DNA of 64,000 nt, from assembly GCF_026914285.1 (NCBI RefSeq), contig NZ_CP113864.1:1705001-1769000 (forward strand), written 5' to 3'. Position numbers and translations under genes: made by a program. Below the pieces are notes generated by a model, which was given only the letters and a program-made list of their open reading frames with translations, was not told the DNA's origin and did no database searches. This document shows positions 1 to 11,098 of the stretch, one piece after another. Each line of letters starts with the position of its first letter. The first letter of the stretch is position 1. This stretch comes from Caldicellulosiruptor naganoensis. Lineage in GTDB: Bacteria; Bacillota; Thermoanaerobacteria; Caldicellulosiruptorales; Caldicellulosiruptoraceae.

Positions 1-197
1 AATATAGAAGGATTCGTTCAACTGCACTTGGAAGAAAAGTGTATTCTTACCTTGCACAACACTACCAAGATTATATAAACGAAGAGACAACAAGAAATCT
101 TGAAAGACTTATGGAAGTCGTTGAAATGGGCGAAAAGGATTATCAAAATGTATTAAGTAGCTTATATGAAGAGCTTACTAAAATTATACAAAGCTAA
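1..197 (+). CDS. C-terminal end of probable reverse gyrase (partial)
   Basis: Only the last 64 codons are in the window; the frame is open from base 3 and stops with TAA at 195-197. The tail contains STALGRKVYSYL, then ETTRNLERLMEVVEMGEKDY and VLSSLYEEL. This matches my recollection of the C-terminal end of the type IA topoisomerase half of reverse gyrase, the ATP-dependent enzyme that introduces positive supercoils in thermophiles. A plain bacterial topoisomerase I usually carries zinc-finger repeats at its C-terminus, and none are seen here. The match is from memory of the family, so a different topoisomerase IA remains possible. Confidence 0.55.
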   Translation, partial: YRRIRSTALGRKVYSYLAQHYQDYINEETTRNLERLMEVVEMGEKDYQNVLSSLYEELTKIIQS

Positions 198-289
198 AGT
201 ACTTTCTCTGAATTTTTTGTTTGAAGCCTATTTTAAAGTGATAAAAATTATGGTAGAACAAAACAAAAACTATATTTTGGAAAAGCGGG

Positions 290-2014
290 GTGGCTTTTTT
301 GGTAAAAAACATAAAACTCAGAACAAAGCTCATTTTGCTTTTTGCCTTCGTCTTTTTAGCTTTTATATTAATTTTTGAAATTTATTTTATTCCTTCTGTT
401 ACAAAAACAATTGAGTCACAAGTCGAAAGTAAGCTCAAAAACATCGTCCAAGTTGCAATTTCAATATGTGAAAGCCAGTATGCTCTCCAAAAATCCGGGA
501 AACTTAGTGAATCTCAAGCACAGCAGACAGCAAAAGAAATTATCCGCGGTCTTAGATACAACAGCAATGGTTACATCTGGATAAATGATTTACAACCAAA
601 GATGATAATGCACCCATTCAACCAAGAGTTAGAAGGTCAAGATTTATCTGACTACAAAGATCCAACAGGGTTTAAGTTATTTGTAGCTATGGTAGATGTT
701 GTAAAGAAAAAAGGAGAAGGTTTTGTAAAATATCAATGGACGAAGCCTAATTCAAACAATAATTTTCCAAAAAAGTCTTATGTTGTATTATTTAAACCAT
801 GGGGCTGGGTTTTAGGAACAGGCGTTTACATAGACGATTTAGTTGCATATGAGAATAATATAAAAAACAGCCTGAGAATGATAACACTTTTTGTGCTTTT
901 AATATGCTTTTTGATAATATTTCTAATAACAATTTCGATCAGCCAAAGACTAAAACAAGTTGAAGAATTTGCTGAGTCTTTATCAAAATTTGACCTTTCT
1001 TTAAATAAAGGCTTAAATACAAGCTATAATGATGAAATTGGCAAGGTTGCAAGAACTTTCAGCAACATGAGCCAAAACATGAAAGATATGATATCACAGA
1101 TAAAACAGGTCTCTTTATCTGTATTTGAAGCTGCAAAGGAGCTCACATCTGCTTCAAATGAGATTGCAAACGTCTCTGAGCAAATAGCTTTAGCAATTTC
1201 TGATGTTGCAAAAGGAAGTACTGAACAGGCAAATTCTATTGAACAATCAAGCCAAAGATTAAACAAACTTTCAGAGGTTATTGAAGTTATCTCTGAAAAA
1301 ATGAAAGAGTCTTACTCCTATGCGCAGACAGTGTTCAACACAATTAATGAAGGAAACTTACTTATTAACTCCCAGGAAGAAAATATGAAAAACGTCAAAG
1401 AGATTTGGCAAAAGGTTGAAAGTTTGATGAATCAGTTTTCTTCTATGAGCACAGAGATTGTCCAGATAACATCTTTTATAAGCAACCTTTCAAAAGAGAT
1501 AAATCTCTTGGCTCTAAATGCATCAATTGAAGCCTCAAGAGCAGGTGAGGCAGGAAAAGGATTCATGGTTGTTGCAAACGAGATTAGAAAACTTTCTGAC
1601 CAGACATCAAGTTCAGCAAAACAGATAGGTAATCTTCTCAAAAACATCCAAGCAAATGTAGAAAACCTTACAGCAGGTTTTAGCAGTTTTGAAGATGCTC
1701 TCAAAAAACAAGATGAGATCACAAACGACACAAAACAAGCTTATAGTCAGATTATAGAACTTACCAAAAAGCTCATAGAAATATTTGAAGAAATAAACCA
1801 AAGTATTCAAGCATCAACACAAGATATCTTATCTATATCAACTGAAATCTCCAATATTGCAAGTATTGCTCAGGAGACTGCTGCAGCAACCGAGCAGACA
1901 GCTGCATCAACAGAAGAGCAAACTGCAGCTGCCCAGACAATTGCAAGTACAATGAAAAGATTAGAAAGCTTAGCTGAGGATATGATGAAAAAGGTTGAAG
2001 TGTTCAAGGTATAA
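290..2014 (+). CDS. Methyl-accepting chemotaxis protein with Cache sensor domain
   Basis: Transmembrane chemoreceptor of about 574 residues. A first membrane segment lies near residues 11-33. It is followed by an extracellular single-Cache-type domain at about 35-190, with [15 protein letters not shown] and a [11 protein letters not shown] motif, a second membrane segment near 195-217, a HAMP linker, and a cytoplasmic signalling coiled coil. The conserved hairpin tip ([18 protein letters not shown]) lies near residues 402-425 and would contact CheA and CheW. The start is uncertain: GTG at 290 has little upstream purine signal, while in-frame TTG at 299 sits 5 nt after GGGGTGG and may be the real start. 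The ligand cannot be read from the sequence. The motAB genes at 48.5-50.1 kb support a motile cell. Confidence 0.93.
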   Translation: MAFLVKNIKLRTKLILLFAFVFLAFILIFEIYFIPSVTKTIESQVESKLKNIVQVAISICESQYALQKSGKLSESQAQQTAKEIIRGLRYNSNGYIWINDLQPKMIMHPFNQELEGQDLSDYKDPTGFKLFVAMVDVVKKKGEGFVKYQWTKPNSNNNFPKKSYVVLFKPWGWVLGTGVYIDDLVAYENNIKNSLRMITLFVLLICFLIIFLITISISQRLKQVEEFAESLSKFDLSLNKGLNTSYNDEIGKVARTFSNMSQNMKDMISQIKQVSLSVFEAAKELTSASNEIANVSEQIALAISDVAKGSTEQANSIEQSSQRLNKLSEVIEVISEKMKESYSYAQTVFNTINEGNLLINSQEENMKNVKEIWQKVESLMNQFSSMSTEIVQITSFISNLSKEINLLALNASIEASRAGEAGKGFMVVANEIRKLSDQTSSSAKQIGNLLKNIQANVENLTAGFSSFEDALKKQDEITNDTKQAYSQIIELTKKLIEIFEEINQSIQASTQDILSISTEISNIASIAQETAAATEQTAASTEEQTAAAQTIASTMKRLESLAEDMMKKVEVFKV

Positions 2015-2022
2015 CACTAATT

Positions 2023-2063
2023 AGAGGCTGTCTAAAAAGATGAGGTGATAGCCTCTTTATTTT
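2023..2063 (+). terminator. Hairpin and T-rich tract at the IS1182-type left end
   Basis: The left terminal repeat AGAGGCTGTC (2023-2032) is followed 14 nt later by its near-complement GATAGCCTCT (2047-2056) and then TTATTTTT. On the plus strand this resembles an intrinsic terminator. It could end chemoreceptor transcription and shield the transposase gene from read-through. The pairing has one weak position here but is perfect in copy B. Confidence 0.5.
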
Positions 2064-2131
2064 TACTGTATTTACATTGTGAGATATTTATGATATAATA
2101 TCTCAGAAATGATTACATAAGGAGGATTAAT

Positions 2132-3823
2132 ATGCCACGCAAACATGATAAAATAGTCTTCAAAGAATATAACCCCAACCAATTAATAATGCCAATCGAC
2201 CCTGAAGCCTTTATCCCTCAAACTCATCTAGTAAGAGCAATCGATAAAATCATTGATAAAATAGATATCTCAACCATAGTAGAGAAATACAAAGGTGGTG
2301 GGACTTCCAGCTACCATCCTTTGATGCTTTTGAAAGTACTTATCTATGCTTACATACAGGGGATATACTCTTCAAGAAAGATAGCAAAAGCACTTCAAGA
2401 GAATATAACCTTTATGTGGCTTTCAAAACTTCAAACCCCTGATTTCAGAACTATCAATAGATTCAGAAAAGAGATAATAGGTGATTGCATTGAAGAGATT
2501 TTCGCACAAGTTATTGAACTTCTTGTAAAACTGGGGTATGTAAACTTTGAGTATTACTACCTTGACGGGACAAAGATTGAAGCAAATGCGAACAAGTATA
2601 CATTTGTATGGGCAAGAAGTACAAGAACATACAAAAAGAAATTAAGAGAAAAAGTAAGAGAAATTCTTAATGAAATAGAGAGGATAAATGAGGAAGAAGA
2701 CAGAATTCTTGGCGAGTTGGATGTCAATTTAGAAGCTGATTATGATAGCCAAGAGCTTGAACAAAAAGTTGAAGAACTCTCCCAAAAGATAGCAGAAGCT
2801 AACTTTGGGAGCAAAAGGAAAGAAAGGAGAGTGAAAAAGCTTGTAAAAACTCTCCAAAACAACTGCGTATTAAGACTCAAGAAATATGAGTCTTATGAGC
2901 AGATCTTAAATGGCAGGAATAGTTTTTCAAAAACAGACAATGATGCCACATTTATGAGGATGAAGGATGACCATATGAAAAATGGGATGCTAAAACCCGG
3001 GTATAATGTACAAATCGGCACACAGAACCGATTTGTCATAGGTTTTAGCATCCACCAAAGTCCCACAGACACTGTCTGTCTAAAGGAACACCTTGAGCTT
3101 GTGACGAAGATAACAGGTTTCATGCCAAAGAACATTGTAGCAGACAGTGGCTATGGGTCTGAAGAAAACTACCTTCATCTGAAAGAATGTGGCATAAATA
3201 GCTACATTAAGTATAGCACATTTGACTTGGAACAGACAAGAAGATTTAAGAAGGATATTTTCAATGTAAGGAACTGGGAGTACATAGCTGAAGAAGATGC
3301 ATATATTTGTCCTGCTGGTAAGAAGGTGAAATACTTATATCCGAAGATAAGTGCAAATGAGAGAGGATTTGTAAGTTATGAGAAGGTATATCAATGTGAA
3401 GATATTTGTAATGGTTGTGAACACAGAGAAAAATGTTATAAAGGTAAGAGATGGAAGAAGAGATTTAGTATAAGACCGAGGTTAGAGAAATTGAAGGAAG
3501 AGGTGAGGCAAAGGCTGTTAAGTAGAGAAGGCGAAGAGATTTACGAAAAAAGGAAGATAGAAGTTGAGACAGTATTTGGGATAATAAAGAACAATAAAGG
3601 GTTTAGGAGATTCCTGCTCAGGGGTATGAAGGGTGTGAAGCTAAAGTAGAGTTTGGTTTGTATTGCCTATAACATAGAAAGATTGGCGAAGATAATAATA
3701 GGGGGTTGGGGCAAAATTGCCAGCCAACCCTCTTGCTTTTTACTGCATAGTTCAATATTAACATTAAATACCATCAAATGCTTGATTTTGGTTATTAAAA
3801 ATTATTGTTTTTGGACAGCCTCT
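2132..3823 (+). pseudogene. IS1182-type transposase, nonsense-truncated
   Basis: The frame runs from ATG at 2132 to a premature TAG at 3647-3649, giving 505 residues. Copy B reads GVKLEWG at this point where copy A reads GVKLK-stop. After the stop the same frame continues (SLVCIAYNIERLAKII) and reads through the right terminal repeat. The N-terminal DUF772-like part (QTHLVRAIDKIID), a coiled-coil insertion, the DDE nuclease core (YYYLDGTKIEANANKYTF, ADSGYGSEEN) and a Cys cluster (CEDICNGCEHREKC) are all present. An AGGAGG ribosome site precedes the start. Only the last approximately 25-60 residues are lost, so residual activity cannot be excluded. Confidence 0.85.
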
Positions 3824-3837
3824 TTAAACTCCCATTT

Positions 3838-5268
3838 TTAAATCTCTACTTGGGACTCAAAATCAAGGTCATCCTTGTACTTTTGCAATATTGGTTTTAC
3901 ATATTCCTCATAGTATTCTTTTACCTGAGATGGTGCTCTTCCTACAAACTTTTTAGGGTCTAAAATAGTTTCAATTTCTTCTTTTGAAAGCCCAAAGCTT
4001 GGATCGTTTGAAATAAGTTCAATCAGGTTATTTTCCTTTCCAAATTCCTTGACATTTTGAGCAGCTTGCATGGAATACCTTCTAATCTTTTCATGCAAAT
4101 CCTGCCTATCACCGCCACGTTTTACTGCTTCCATGAGTATATTCTCTGTTGCCATAAATGGAAGTTCTTGTTCAATATGCCTTTTTATCATATTCTCATA
4201 CACAACAAGACCGCTTGCAACGTTGTGATAAAGATTCAAAATAGCATCGGTTGCTAAAAACGCCTCAGGGATTGCAATTCGCCTGTTTGCAGAGTCGTCC
4301 AAAGTACGCTCCAGCCATTGTACGGATGCTGTAAACAGTGGATTTTGAATGTTGACCATTATATACCTTGCCAAGGCACAGATTCTCTCACATCTCATAG
4401 GGTTTCTCTTATACGCCATTGCTGACGAACCGACCTGGGTGTTCTCAAAAGGTTCCTCTATCTCTTTTAAGTGCTGCAAAAGCCTTATATCGTTTGCAAA
4501 TTTATAAGCGCTTTGTGCAATTGATGCAAGCATTGATAAAACTAAATAATCAAATTTCCTTGGATATGTCTGGGATGTAAGAGGAAAACTCTTTTCAAAT
4601 CCCATCTTTTGACAAACAAGCTGATCAAGCTTTTTTACCTTTTCTTCATCACCATCAAAAAGAGCCATGAAACTTGCTTGTGTACCAGTTGTCCCCTTCA
4701 CGCCTCTTAAATAAGTGTGGTCCATTACATACTCTAAAAATTGTAGGTCCATCACCAGGTCCTGGACCCACAGCATTGCCCTTTTACCAACTGTTGTTAG
4801 CTGAGCAGGCTGAAAGTGTGTAAATCCTAATGTTGGCATGTCTTTGTATTTTAAAGCAAATTCAGACAACACCTTTATGCAGCTGACAAGCTTTTTTCTA
4901 ATAAGCTTCATTGCCTCATACATTATGATGATATCCGCATTGTCTGTCACAAAGCAGCTTGTTGCGCCAAGGTGGATAATTGGTCTTGCCTTTTTTGCCT
5001 GCTCGCCAAATGCATGAATATGTGCCATTACATCATGACGAAGTTCTTTTTCCTTTTGTCTTGCCACATCATAGTTTATGCTATCGACATACTTTTTCAT
5101 CTCTTCTATTTGTTCATCAGAGATGTCAAGTCCCAGCTCTTTTTGTGCCTCTGCCAAAGCAATCCACAGTTTTCGCCAAAGTTTAAATCTTGTGTCATCT
5201 GAAAAAAGTCTTTTCATCTCCTCGCTTGCATAACGTGAGTTAAGTGGCGTCTCATAAATGTGGTGCAA
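3838..5268 (-). CDS. purB: Adenylosuccinate lyase
   Basis: This 476-residue cytosolic enzyme carries out two fumarate-releasing steps of purine synthesis: SAICAR to AICAR and adenylosuccinate to AMP. The fumarase/aspartase-superfamily signature [16 protein letters not shown] lies near residue 280. The catalytic-His region ([17 protein letters not shown]) lies near 148, and there is an N-terminal RYASEEM motif. The length is normal for the clostridial type. It lies 53 nt downstream of the aminotransferase gene in the same direction and is probably cotranscribed. Its stop codon is 14 bp from copy A of the IS1182-type element, and no separate terminator is visible. Confidence 0.96.
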   Translation of the reverse strand: MHHIYETPLNSRYASEEMKRLFSDDTRFKLWRKLWIALAEAQKELGLDISDEQIEEMKKYVDSINYDVARQKEKELRHDVMAHIHAFGEQAKKARPIIHLGATSCFVTDNADIIIMYEAMKLIRKKLVSCIKVLSEFALKYKDMPTLGFTHFQPAQLTTVGKRAMLWVQDLVMDLQFLEYVMDHTYLRGVKGTTGTQASFMALFDGDEEKVKKLDQLVCQKMGFEKSFPLTSQTYPRKFDYLVLSMLASIAQSAYKFANDIRLLQHLKEIEEPFENTQVGSSAMAYKRNPMRCERICALARYIMVNIQNPLFTASVQWLERTLDDSANRRIAIPEAFLATDAILNLYHNVASGLVVYENMIKRHIEQELPFMATENILMEAVKRGGDRQDLHEKIRRYSMQAAQNVKEFGKENNLIELISNDPSFGLSKEEIETILDPKKFVGRAPSQVKEYYEEYVKPILQKYKDDLDFESQVEI

Positions 5269-5321
5269 CTTTTCTCACTTCCCCTGTTTAGCTTTAGTTT
5301 TTTCTACTCTTCATTATACCT

Positions 5322-6515
5322 TTATTTGAGCTTTTCAACAAACCTCTTTATTCTTGCCAAGCCTTCTTTAATATTCTGCACAGATGTAGCATACGAAAGC
5401 CTCATATGATTTTCCATACCAAATCCTTCGCTTGGAACAACTGCAACTTTTTCATTTTCTAAAAGAAGCTTTGCAAAGGTATTTGCACTGTCTATAACTT
5501 TCCCGTCAAAACTTTTCTCAATAACGCCTGACAAGTCAACCCAAATATAAAATGCGCCTTGGGGTTTTACGCTACTTAAACCCTCAATCCCATTTACAAG
5601 CTCATATATCAAATCTCTTCTTTTTGCAAACTCTTCTACCATCTTCTTAAGACTTTCTTGAGGACCACTCAAGGCTTCATATGCAGCATACTGCGCAATT
5701 GAATTAGGATTTGAGGTTGTGTGGCTCTGAAGGTTTGTTATAATCTTTGCTAAATCCTTGTTTGAGAGAGTATACCCAATTCTCCAGCCTGTCATTGCAT
5801 AAGACTTTGAAACACCATTTACAATTATGGTCAGATCTTTTGCCTTATCACCGAAAGAAGCTGGTGAAACATGCTTTTGTCCATCATATATGAGTTTGTC
5901 ATAAATCTCATCTGAAATAATGAATACTTCATTCTGTATACAAAATTCTACAATCTCTTTTAACTCTTCATATGTATAAACCATTCCAGTTGGATTGGAT
6001 GGAGAATTTAAAACAAGTGCTTTTGTTCTAGATGTGAGATACTTTTGTAAATCTTTTATATTTACCTTGTAATTTGACTCTTTTGTTGTTGGCACAACTA
6101 TAACCTTACCACCTGCAAGTTTAATAAGCTCTGGATATGTAACCCAATATGGAGATGGAAGGAGTACCTCATCACCTTCATTCAAGAGAGCAAAAAAAAC
6201 ATTCATCAGAGAGTGCTTTGCACCATTTGAAATGACTATTTCATCTGCAGAATAAGAAATTCCATAATTTTCATTATAATACTTTGCAACCGCCTCTTTT
6301 AAACAGGCAATCCCCGCAACCGGTGTGTACTTTGTGTATCCTTTAACAATGGCAGCAATTGCTGCATATTTTATGTTTTCAGGTGTGTCAAAATCAGGTT
6401 CACCTGCACCAAAACCAATTACATTTTCCCCAGATTCTTTTAATTTTTTTGCCAAAGTGTCTATTGCTAAGGTTGGTGATGCTGAAATACTTAGCGCTCT
6501 CTGTGAATACTTCAT
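5322..6515 (-). CDS. Class I aspartate aminotransferase
   Basis: A PLP-dependent aminotransferase of 397 residues, fold type I. It begins MKYSQRALSISASPTLAID and has the PLP lysine in GVSKSYAMTGWRIGY near residue 233. NSPSNPTGMVY and SDEIYDKLIYDG are the usual cofactor-contact motifs. It most likely exchanges aspartate and oxaloacetate with glutamate and 2-oxoglutarate; the exact substrate range cannot be read. I chose ATG at 6515 because GGGAGAAAGG precedes it. An upstream in-frame start at 6626 would add a non-homologous leader overlapping the promoter. It leads the pair with purB, where aspartate is a precursor of adenylosuccinate. Confidence 0.92.
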   Translation of the reverse strand: MKYSQRALSISASPTLAIDTLAKKLKESGENVIGFGAGEPDFDTPENIKYAAIAAIVKGYTKYTPVAGIACLKEAVAKYYNENYGISYSADEIVISNGAKHSLMNVFFALLNEGDEVLLPSPYWVTYPELIKLAGGKVIVVPTTKESNYKVNIKDLQKYLTSRTKALVLNSPSNPTGMVYTYEELKEIVEFCIQNEVFIISDEIYDKLIYDGQKHVSPASFGDKAKDLTIIVNGVSKSYAMTGWRIGYTLSNKDLAKIITNLQSHTTSNPNSIAQYAAYEALSGPQESLKKMVEEFAKRRDLIYELVNGIEGLSSVKPQGAFYIWVDLSGVIEKSFDGKVIDSANTFAKLLLENEKVAVVPSEGFGMENHMRLSYATSVQNIKEGLARIKRFVEKLK

Positions 6516-6552
6516 CCTTTCTCCCTTCGCCCTTTCAACTTGTTTTTGCAAT

Positions 6553-6581
6553 ACTATATCATATTTATATGCATTTTTCAA
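6553..6581 (-). promoter_or_regulatory. Predicted sigma-A promoter for the aminotransferase-purB pair
   Basis: Read on the minus strand: TTGAAA (6576-6581), 17 nt, then TATAGT (6553-6558) preceded by TGA, an extended -10. It lies about 40 bp upstream of the chosen ATG, which supports the start at 6515. Confidence 0.6.
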
Positions 6582-6644
6582 TATCAATGTTACGAAAAAA
6601 TAGGATTTAAGATTGTAAAAACGCAAGTTTTAAATAAAAAAATT

Positions 6645-7536
6645 TCATTTTAGAAATTCGTAAGTAAAGCTAAAAAGGTTATTGTAAAGGATATCAAAAA
6701 TCTCTTCATCGGTAAATCCAAATCCACTGAAGCACCTCTTTTATTTTTGGCAAATCCTCGACCCCATTTATACCATCTGCAAATTGGTCTGCACCGTCAA
6801 AGTCAGAATCCAAACACACATGCTTGTGGCCAGTGAGCTGGGAGACATGTGCTATATGCCTTGCAATGTCTTCAATTGTGGCAAAGCTTTCACTTAAAAA
6901 AGGCGAATAAAAGCTTATCCCAATCAAACCATTAAAATTTCCTACAATCTTTTAACTGCTCATCTGTAAGATTTCGTGGATGGTTGCAAAGCGCCCAGCA
7001 GTTTGAATGACTTACTATAAATGGCCTATCAACAACAGCTACAACGTCAAAAAAAGTCCTTGGTGGTGCATGTGCAAGGTCAATGATAAAGTTCAGGTCC
7101 AACAGTTTTTTCAAAATCTCTTTACCAAAACTGCTAAGATTACCGTCTTCGTAAGCACCGCCACACAGTTTATTTTTGTGATTCCACGAAAGCGTGGCAG
7201 ATATTATTCCATTTTCTTTTAGTATCTCAACATCCTCAAGACTATTTACAAACGAAATATCCTCAATAGCTATAACAACATTTAGTTTATCTTCAACAAC
7301 AGTATTTGTTTTTCCAATAATGTTTACATCATAGTCTTTTAAAAATCTAATATCGAAAATATGTTCTTCATAAAATCAATATCTTTTTGTCTTGTATCCT
7401 GCCATACTGCCATGTACTGAAGTTCTACCCCAACTTCTTCAGCTCTTTTTAAGTCAAACTGAAGAGAATTTTGGTATAAACTTTGACCTTTTAAAAAGCT
7501 TTCTGTCAATGTGTCACTGTGAGCATCAGCAAACAT
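6645..7536 (-). pseudogene. Membrane-dipeptidase-like (peptidase M19) gene with three frameshifts
   Basis: Four consecutive pieces in different frames together make one M19 dipeptidase. The first begins MFADAHSDTLTESFLKG, with the metal-binding HxD. The second has LSWNHKNKLCGGAY, FIIDLAHAPPRTFFDV and IVSHSNCWALCNHPRNL. The third has LIGISFYSPFL, DIARHIAHVSQLTGHKHV and SDFDGADQF. The fourth ends GFTDEEIFDILYNN. Frame changes fall near 7370, 6935 and 6724. Family members are zinc peptidases that cleave dipeptides. One motif is also altered (IDLAH where IDLSH is usual). It follows the MBL hydrolase gene by 28 nt and was probably the last gene of the met operon. Sequencing error at three sites is less likely than decay but cannot be excluded. 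Confidence 0.85.
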
Positions 7537-7564
7537 ATATTGAAAGTTCCTTATTTTGATCCTA

Positions 7565-8287
7565 CTAAAATTCTATTATTTTTTCTTTTGTTGCAAGAAC
7601 TACATTATTAAAAATCTCTTTTGCCGCTGCCAAATGTTTTTGCTCATCGCACTCAGGCTTTAGATGTGTCAAGACTAAAAGTTTGGCTCCAGCTTCTTTT
7701 GCCACCATTGCTGCCTGTTTTGGACTCATATGGTATCTCTTTGACTCCTCAATCTTTTCAATCTCTTCATCGGTATATGCTGCATTTAGCAAAAGCAAAT
7801 CTGCACCGCTGCAAAACTTTACAAAATCCTCTTTGTACCCTGTATCACCAGAGAACACAAACACTTTTCCTTCCTCTTCTACTCTCACAGCAAAACTCTT
7901 ATATGGATGCTGCCCTTCAAAAAAGGAAAGCTTAATATTTTCTATTTGGGTTTGCAAGTTTTCTTCGATATTTTTAATCTTGTAAACACCTTTTCTAATT
8001 AAGTTATACTCCTCTTGTGGCTCAGATGGAATAAAAAGATCTATCTCTTTACCACGGGATGCAAAGTAGTATCTCAAAACCCCTAAATCACTTGTGTGGT
8101 CAGCGTGAAGATGCGAGCATATTATAAAAGAAATATCGTCAAAAGCAATATAGTTTAATAGCCTTGCCAAAATACCGCTTCCACAATCTATAAGAATATT
8201 TGCACTTTTTGTTTTTAGCAGGTAACCAGACGTTGCCTCATCTTTGGCAGGATATGGACCTCTTGCACCCAGGATTGTCAAAATCAT
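7565..8287 (-). CDS. MBL-fold metallo-hydrolase
   Basis: 240 residues with the metallo-beta-lactamase fold. The metal-binding motif SHLHADHTSDL lies near residues 58-68, FSGDTGY carries a further ligand, and a late THLKPE supplies the last histidine. It resembles the small YhfI-like or RNase Z-like hydrolases rather than beta-lactamases or glyoxalases. The substrate is unknown. Its ATG overlaps the metX stop by 4 nt (ATGA), so translation is probably coupled and the gene belongs to the metY-metX operon under the SAM riboswitch. That placement hints at a role near sulfur or methionine metabolism, but nothing in the sequence proves it. Confidence 0.85.
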   Translation of the reverse strand: MILTILGARGPYPAKDEATSGYLLKTKSANILIDCGSGILARLLNYIAFDDISFIICSHLHADHTSDLGVLRYYFASRGKEIDLFIPSEPQEEYNLIRKGVYKIKNIEENLQTQIENIKLSFFEGQHPYKSFAVRVEEEGKVFVFSGDTGYKEDFVKFCSGADLLLLNAAYTDEEIEKIEESKRYHMSPKQAAMVAKEAGAKLLVLTHLKPECDEQKHLAAAKEIFNNVVLATKEKIIEF

Positions 8288-9447
8288 TTTATCATCTCCT
8301 TGTTATATAGTAATTCTAAAAATTCAGTAATTATGTGCCTGTATTTCTCCTCTTCCACTAAGAATGAATCATGACCATAGTCAGACTCAATCTCTTTGTA
8401 AATCAAATCAACACCAGCTTCTTTTAGTTTATCTCTCATATATCTCATTTGGCTGATTGGAAAGAGAATATCAGAGGTTATAGCTATCAAGAGAAACTTT
8501 GCCTTAATTCTTTTGAGTGCTTCCTCTTCACTACCATATGTTCTCTCTAAATCGTAAAGGTCCATCGCACGTGTAAGATAAAGGTAGGTGTTTGCATCAA
8601 ATCTCTGAACAAGTTTCATACCTTGATAGTGTAGATAACTTTCCACCTCAAATTCTGTGTTAAAAGACTCAAAAAAGCTCTCAACAGGGTCTTTCATTCT
8701 GCGATTGAACTTTCTATCCATTAGTTTGTCTGACTGATAAGTTATCATACCAAGCATCCTTGCAATAGAAAGACCTTGAGCAGGACCTGTCTTGTCATAA
8801 TAATCACCATTGTTCCAGTTAGGGTCTGCCATAATAGCCCTTCTCATAACTTCATTAAATGCAATTGACTGCGCATTGAGCTTAAGGGGTGATGCAATGT
8901 TTATAACACCGTCCATAAAATCCGGGTAACTTACAGCCCACTCCAAAGCTTGCATACCGCCCATTGACCCACCAACAACACAGAGAATATGATCTATCCC
9001 AAGGGCCTCCATAAGCTTTCTCTGAACGTTTACCATGTCTTTTATGGTTATAATTGGAAATCGTGCACCATAGGGTTTGCCTGTTTCAGGGTCAATGGAA
9101 GATGGTCCTGTTGTTCCCTGACAGCCACCAAGAACATTTGAGCAGATAATAAAGTACTTATTTGTGTCAAACATCTTGCCAGGGCCGACAAACTTGTCCC
9201 ACCAACCGGGTTTGGGATCATCTTCTGAGTGTTTTGCAACATGTGAATCGCCTGTCAGGGCATGAGTTATTAAAATTATGTTATTTTTTTCTTTGTTAAT
9301 TTCACCATATGTCTCATATGCAACTGTTATTGGTCCAAATCTCTTGCCACTTTCTAATACAAAATCCTTGTTGTGTGCGAACTTTACAAACTTTTTATAG
9401 CCCTCTTCCCAAAACTCAAACTTCTCCAATCTCTTATACCCCCACAT
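8284..9447 (-). CDS. metX: Homoserine O-acetyltransferase
   Basis: An alpha/beta-hydrolase-fold acyltransferase of up to 387 residues that activates homoserine with acetyl-CoA for methionine synthesis. The nucleophile elbow GGSMGGMQALEW lies near residue 162. The hallmark NVLGGCQGTTGPSS segment is present, and the late Asp (ITSDILFP) and His (YGHDSFLVE) complete the triad. The annotated ATG has a poor ribosome site. An in-frame TTG six codons later, preceded by GGGGG and AAGAG, is an alternative start. It lies downstream of metY in one operon, so the two enzymes supply successive steps. Whether the donor is acetyl- or succinyl-CoA cannot be decided from sequence alone, but pairing with metY favours acetyl. 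Confidence 0.95.
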   Translation of the reverse strand: MWGYKRLEKFEFWEEGYKKFVKFAHNKDFVLESGKRFGPITVAYETYGEINKEKNNIILITHALTGDSHVAKHSEDDPKPGWWDKFVGPGKMFDTNKYFIICSNVLGGCQGTTGPSSIDPETGKPYGARFPIITIKDMVNVQRKLMEALGIDHILCVVGGSMGGMQALEWAVSYPDFMDGVINIASPLKLNAQSIAFNEVMRRAIMADPNWNNGDYYDKTGPAQGLSIARMLGMITYQSDKLMDRKFNRRMKDPVESFFESFNTEFEVESYLHYQGMKLVQRFDANTYLYLTRAMDLYDLERTYGSEEEALKRIKAKFLLIAITSDILFPISQMRYMRDKLKEAGVDLIYKEIESDYGHDSFLVEEEKYRHIITEFLELLYNKEMIK

Positions 9448-9466
9448 TGAAGCTTATTTAAAATGT

Positions 9467-9521
9467 ATGAAAGATTGCCTCTTATATCAATTTTTAACCT
9501 TCTTCTGGAGCAATCTTTCAT
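9467..9521. repeat. Perfect 12-bp inverted repeat between metY and metX
   Basis: ATGAAAGATTGC (9467-9478) and its exact complement GCAATCTTTCAT (9510-9521) are separated by 31 nt. The hairpin would form in the metY-metX message. No T-run follows it, so it does not look like an intrinsic terminator. An RNA-processing or stabilising element is possible. Confidence 0.6.
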
Positions 9522-9552
9522 GCAGCAGATGATAGGGCTTATATTCACTATT

Positions 9553-10938
<1,386 letters not shown>

Positions 10939-10941
10939 TTA

Positions 10942-11065
10942 CTTCTTATCTGCCAGGTATTTTAAAAATACCTGCTGGAATTGGCACCAAGAAAAAGGGC
11001 ACCCCTACCTTTTTCCGGTTGCCGGGCTTCATTGGGCCAGTCCCTCCGCCACTCTTGATAAGAAG
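10942..11065 (-). promoter_or_regulatory. SAM-I (S-box) riboswitch aptamer
   Basis: Read on the minus strand, CTTCTTATC (11057-11065) and GATAAGAAG (10942-10950) close the P1 helix. Between them are the S-box hallmarks AAGAGTGGCGGAGGGACTGG, CCCAATGAAGCCCGGCAACC and GGTGCCAATTCCAGCAG. The aptamer binds S-adenosylmethionine. Binding stabilises P1, leaving the downstream terminator free to form and switching off metY, metX and the genes behind them. Confidence 0.96.
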
Positions 11066-11098
11066 TAATTTTGATAATATTCAATTGTATTGCTTTAG

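Larger units (their letters stand above)
2023..3823 (+). mobile_element. IS1182-type insertion sequence, copy A
   Basis: This 1801-bp element has imperfect terminal inverted repeats AGAGGCTGTCYAAAAA at 2023 and, inverted, ending at 3823. It encodes one transposase on the plus strand. A same-length, near-identical copy lies inverted at 57695-59495. No convincing target duplication flanks either copy. The right end lies only 14 bp from the purB stop codon, so the element sits in the short gap between the convergent chemoreceptor and purB genes. Its transposase is nonsense-truncated, so this copy is probably not autonomous. Confidence 0.9.

Noticed and set aside
2015..3837. Target-site duplication for the IS1182-type copies
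   Set aside because: Flanking bases (AATT/TTAA and AAAA/TTGC) do not form a direct repeat beyond 1-2 bp at either copy.
9409..9521. A short open frame starting in the metY-metX inverted repeat (about 35 codons)
   Set aside because: It has no ribosome site, runs out of frame into metX, and its sequence is mostly explained by the repeat.
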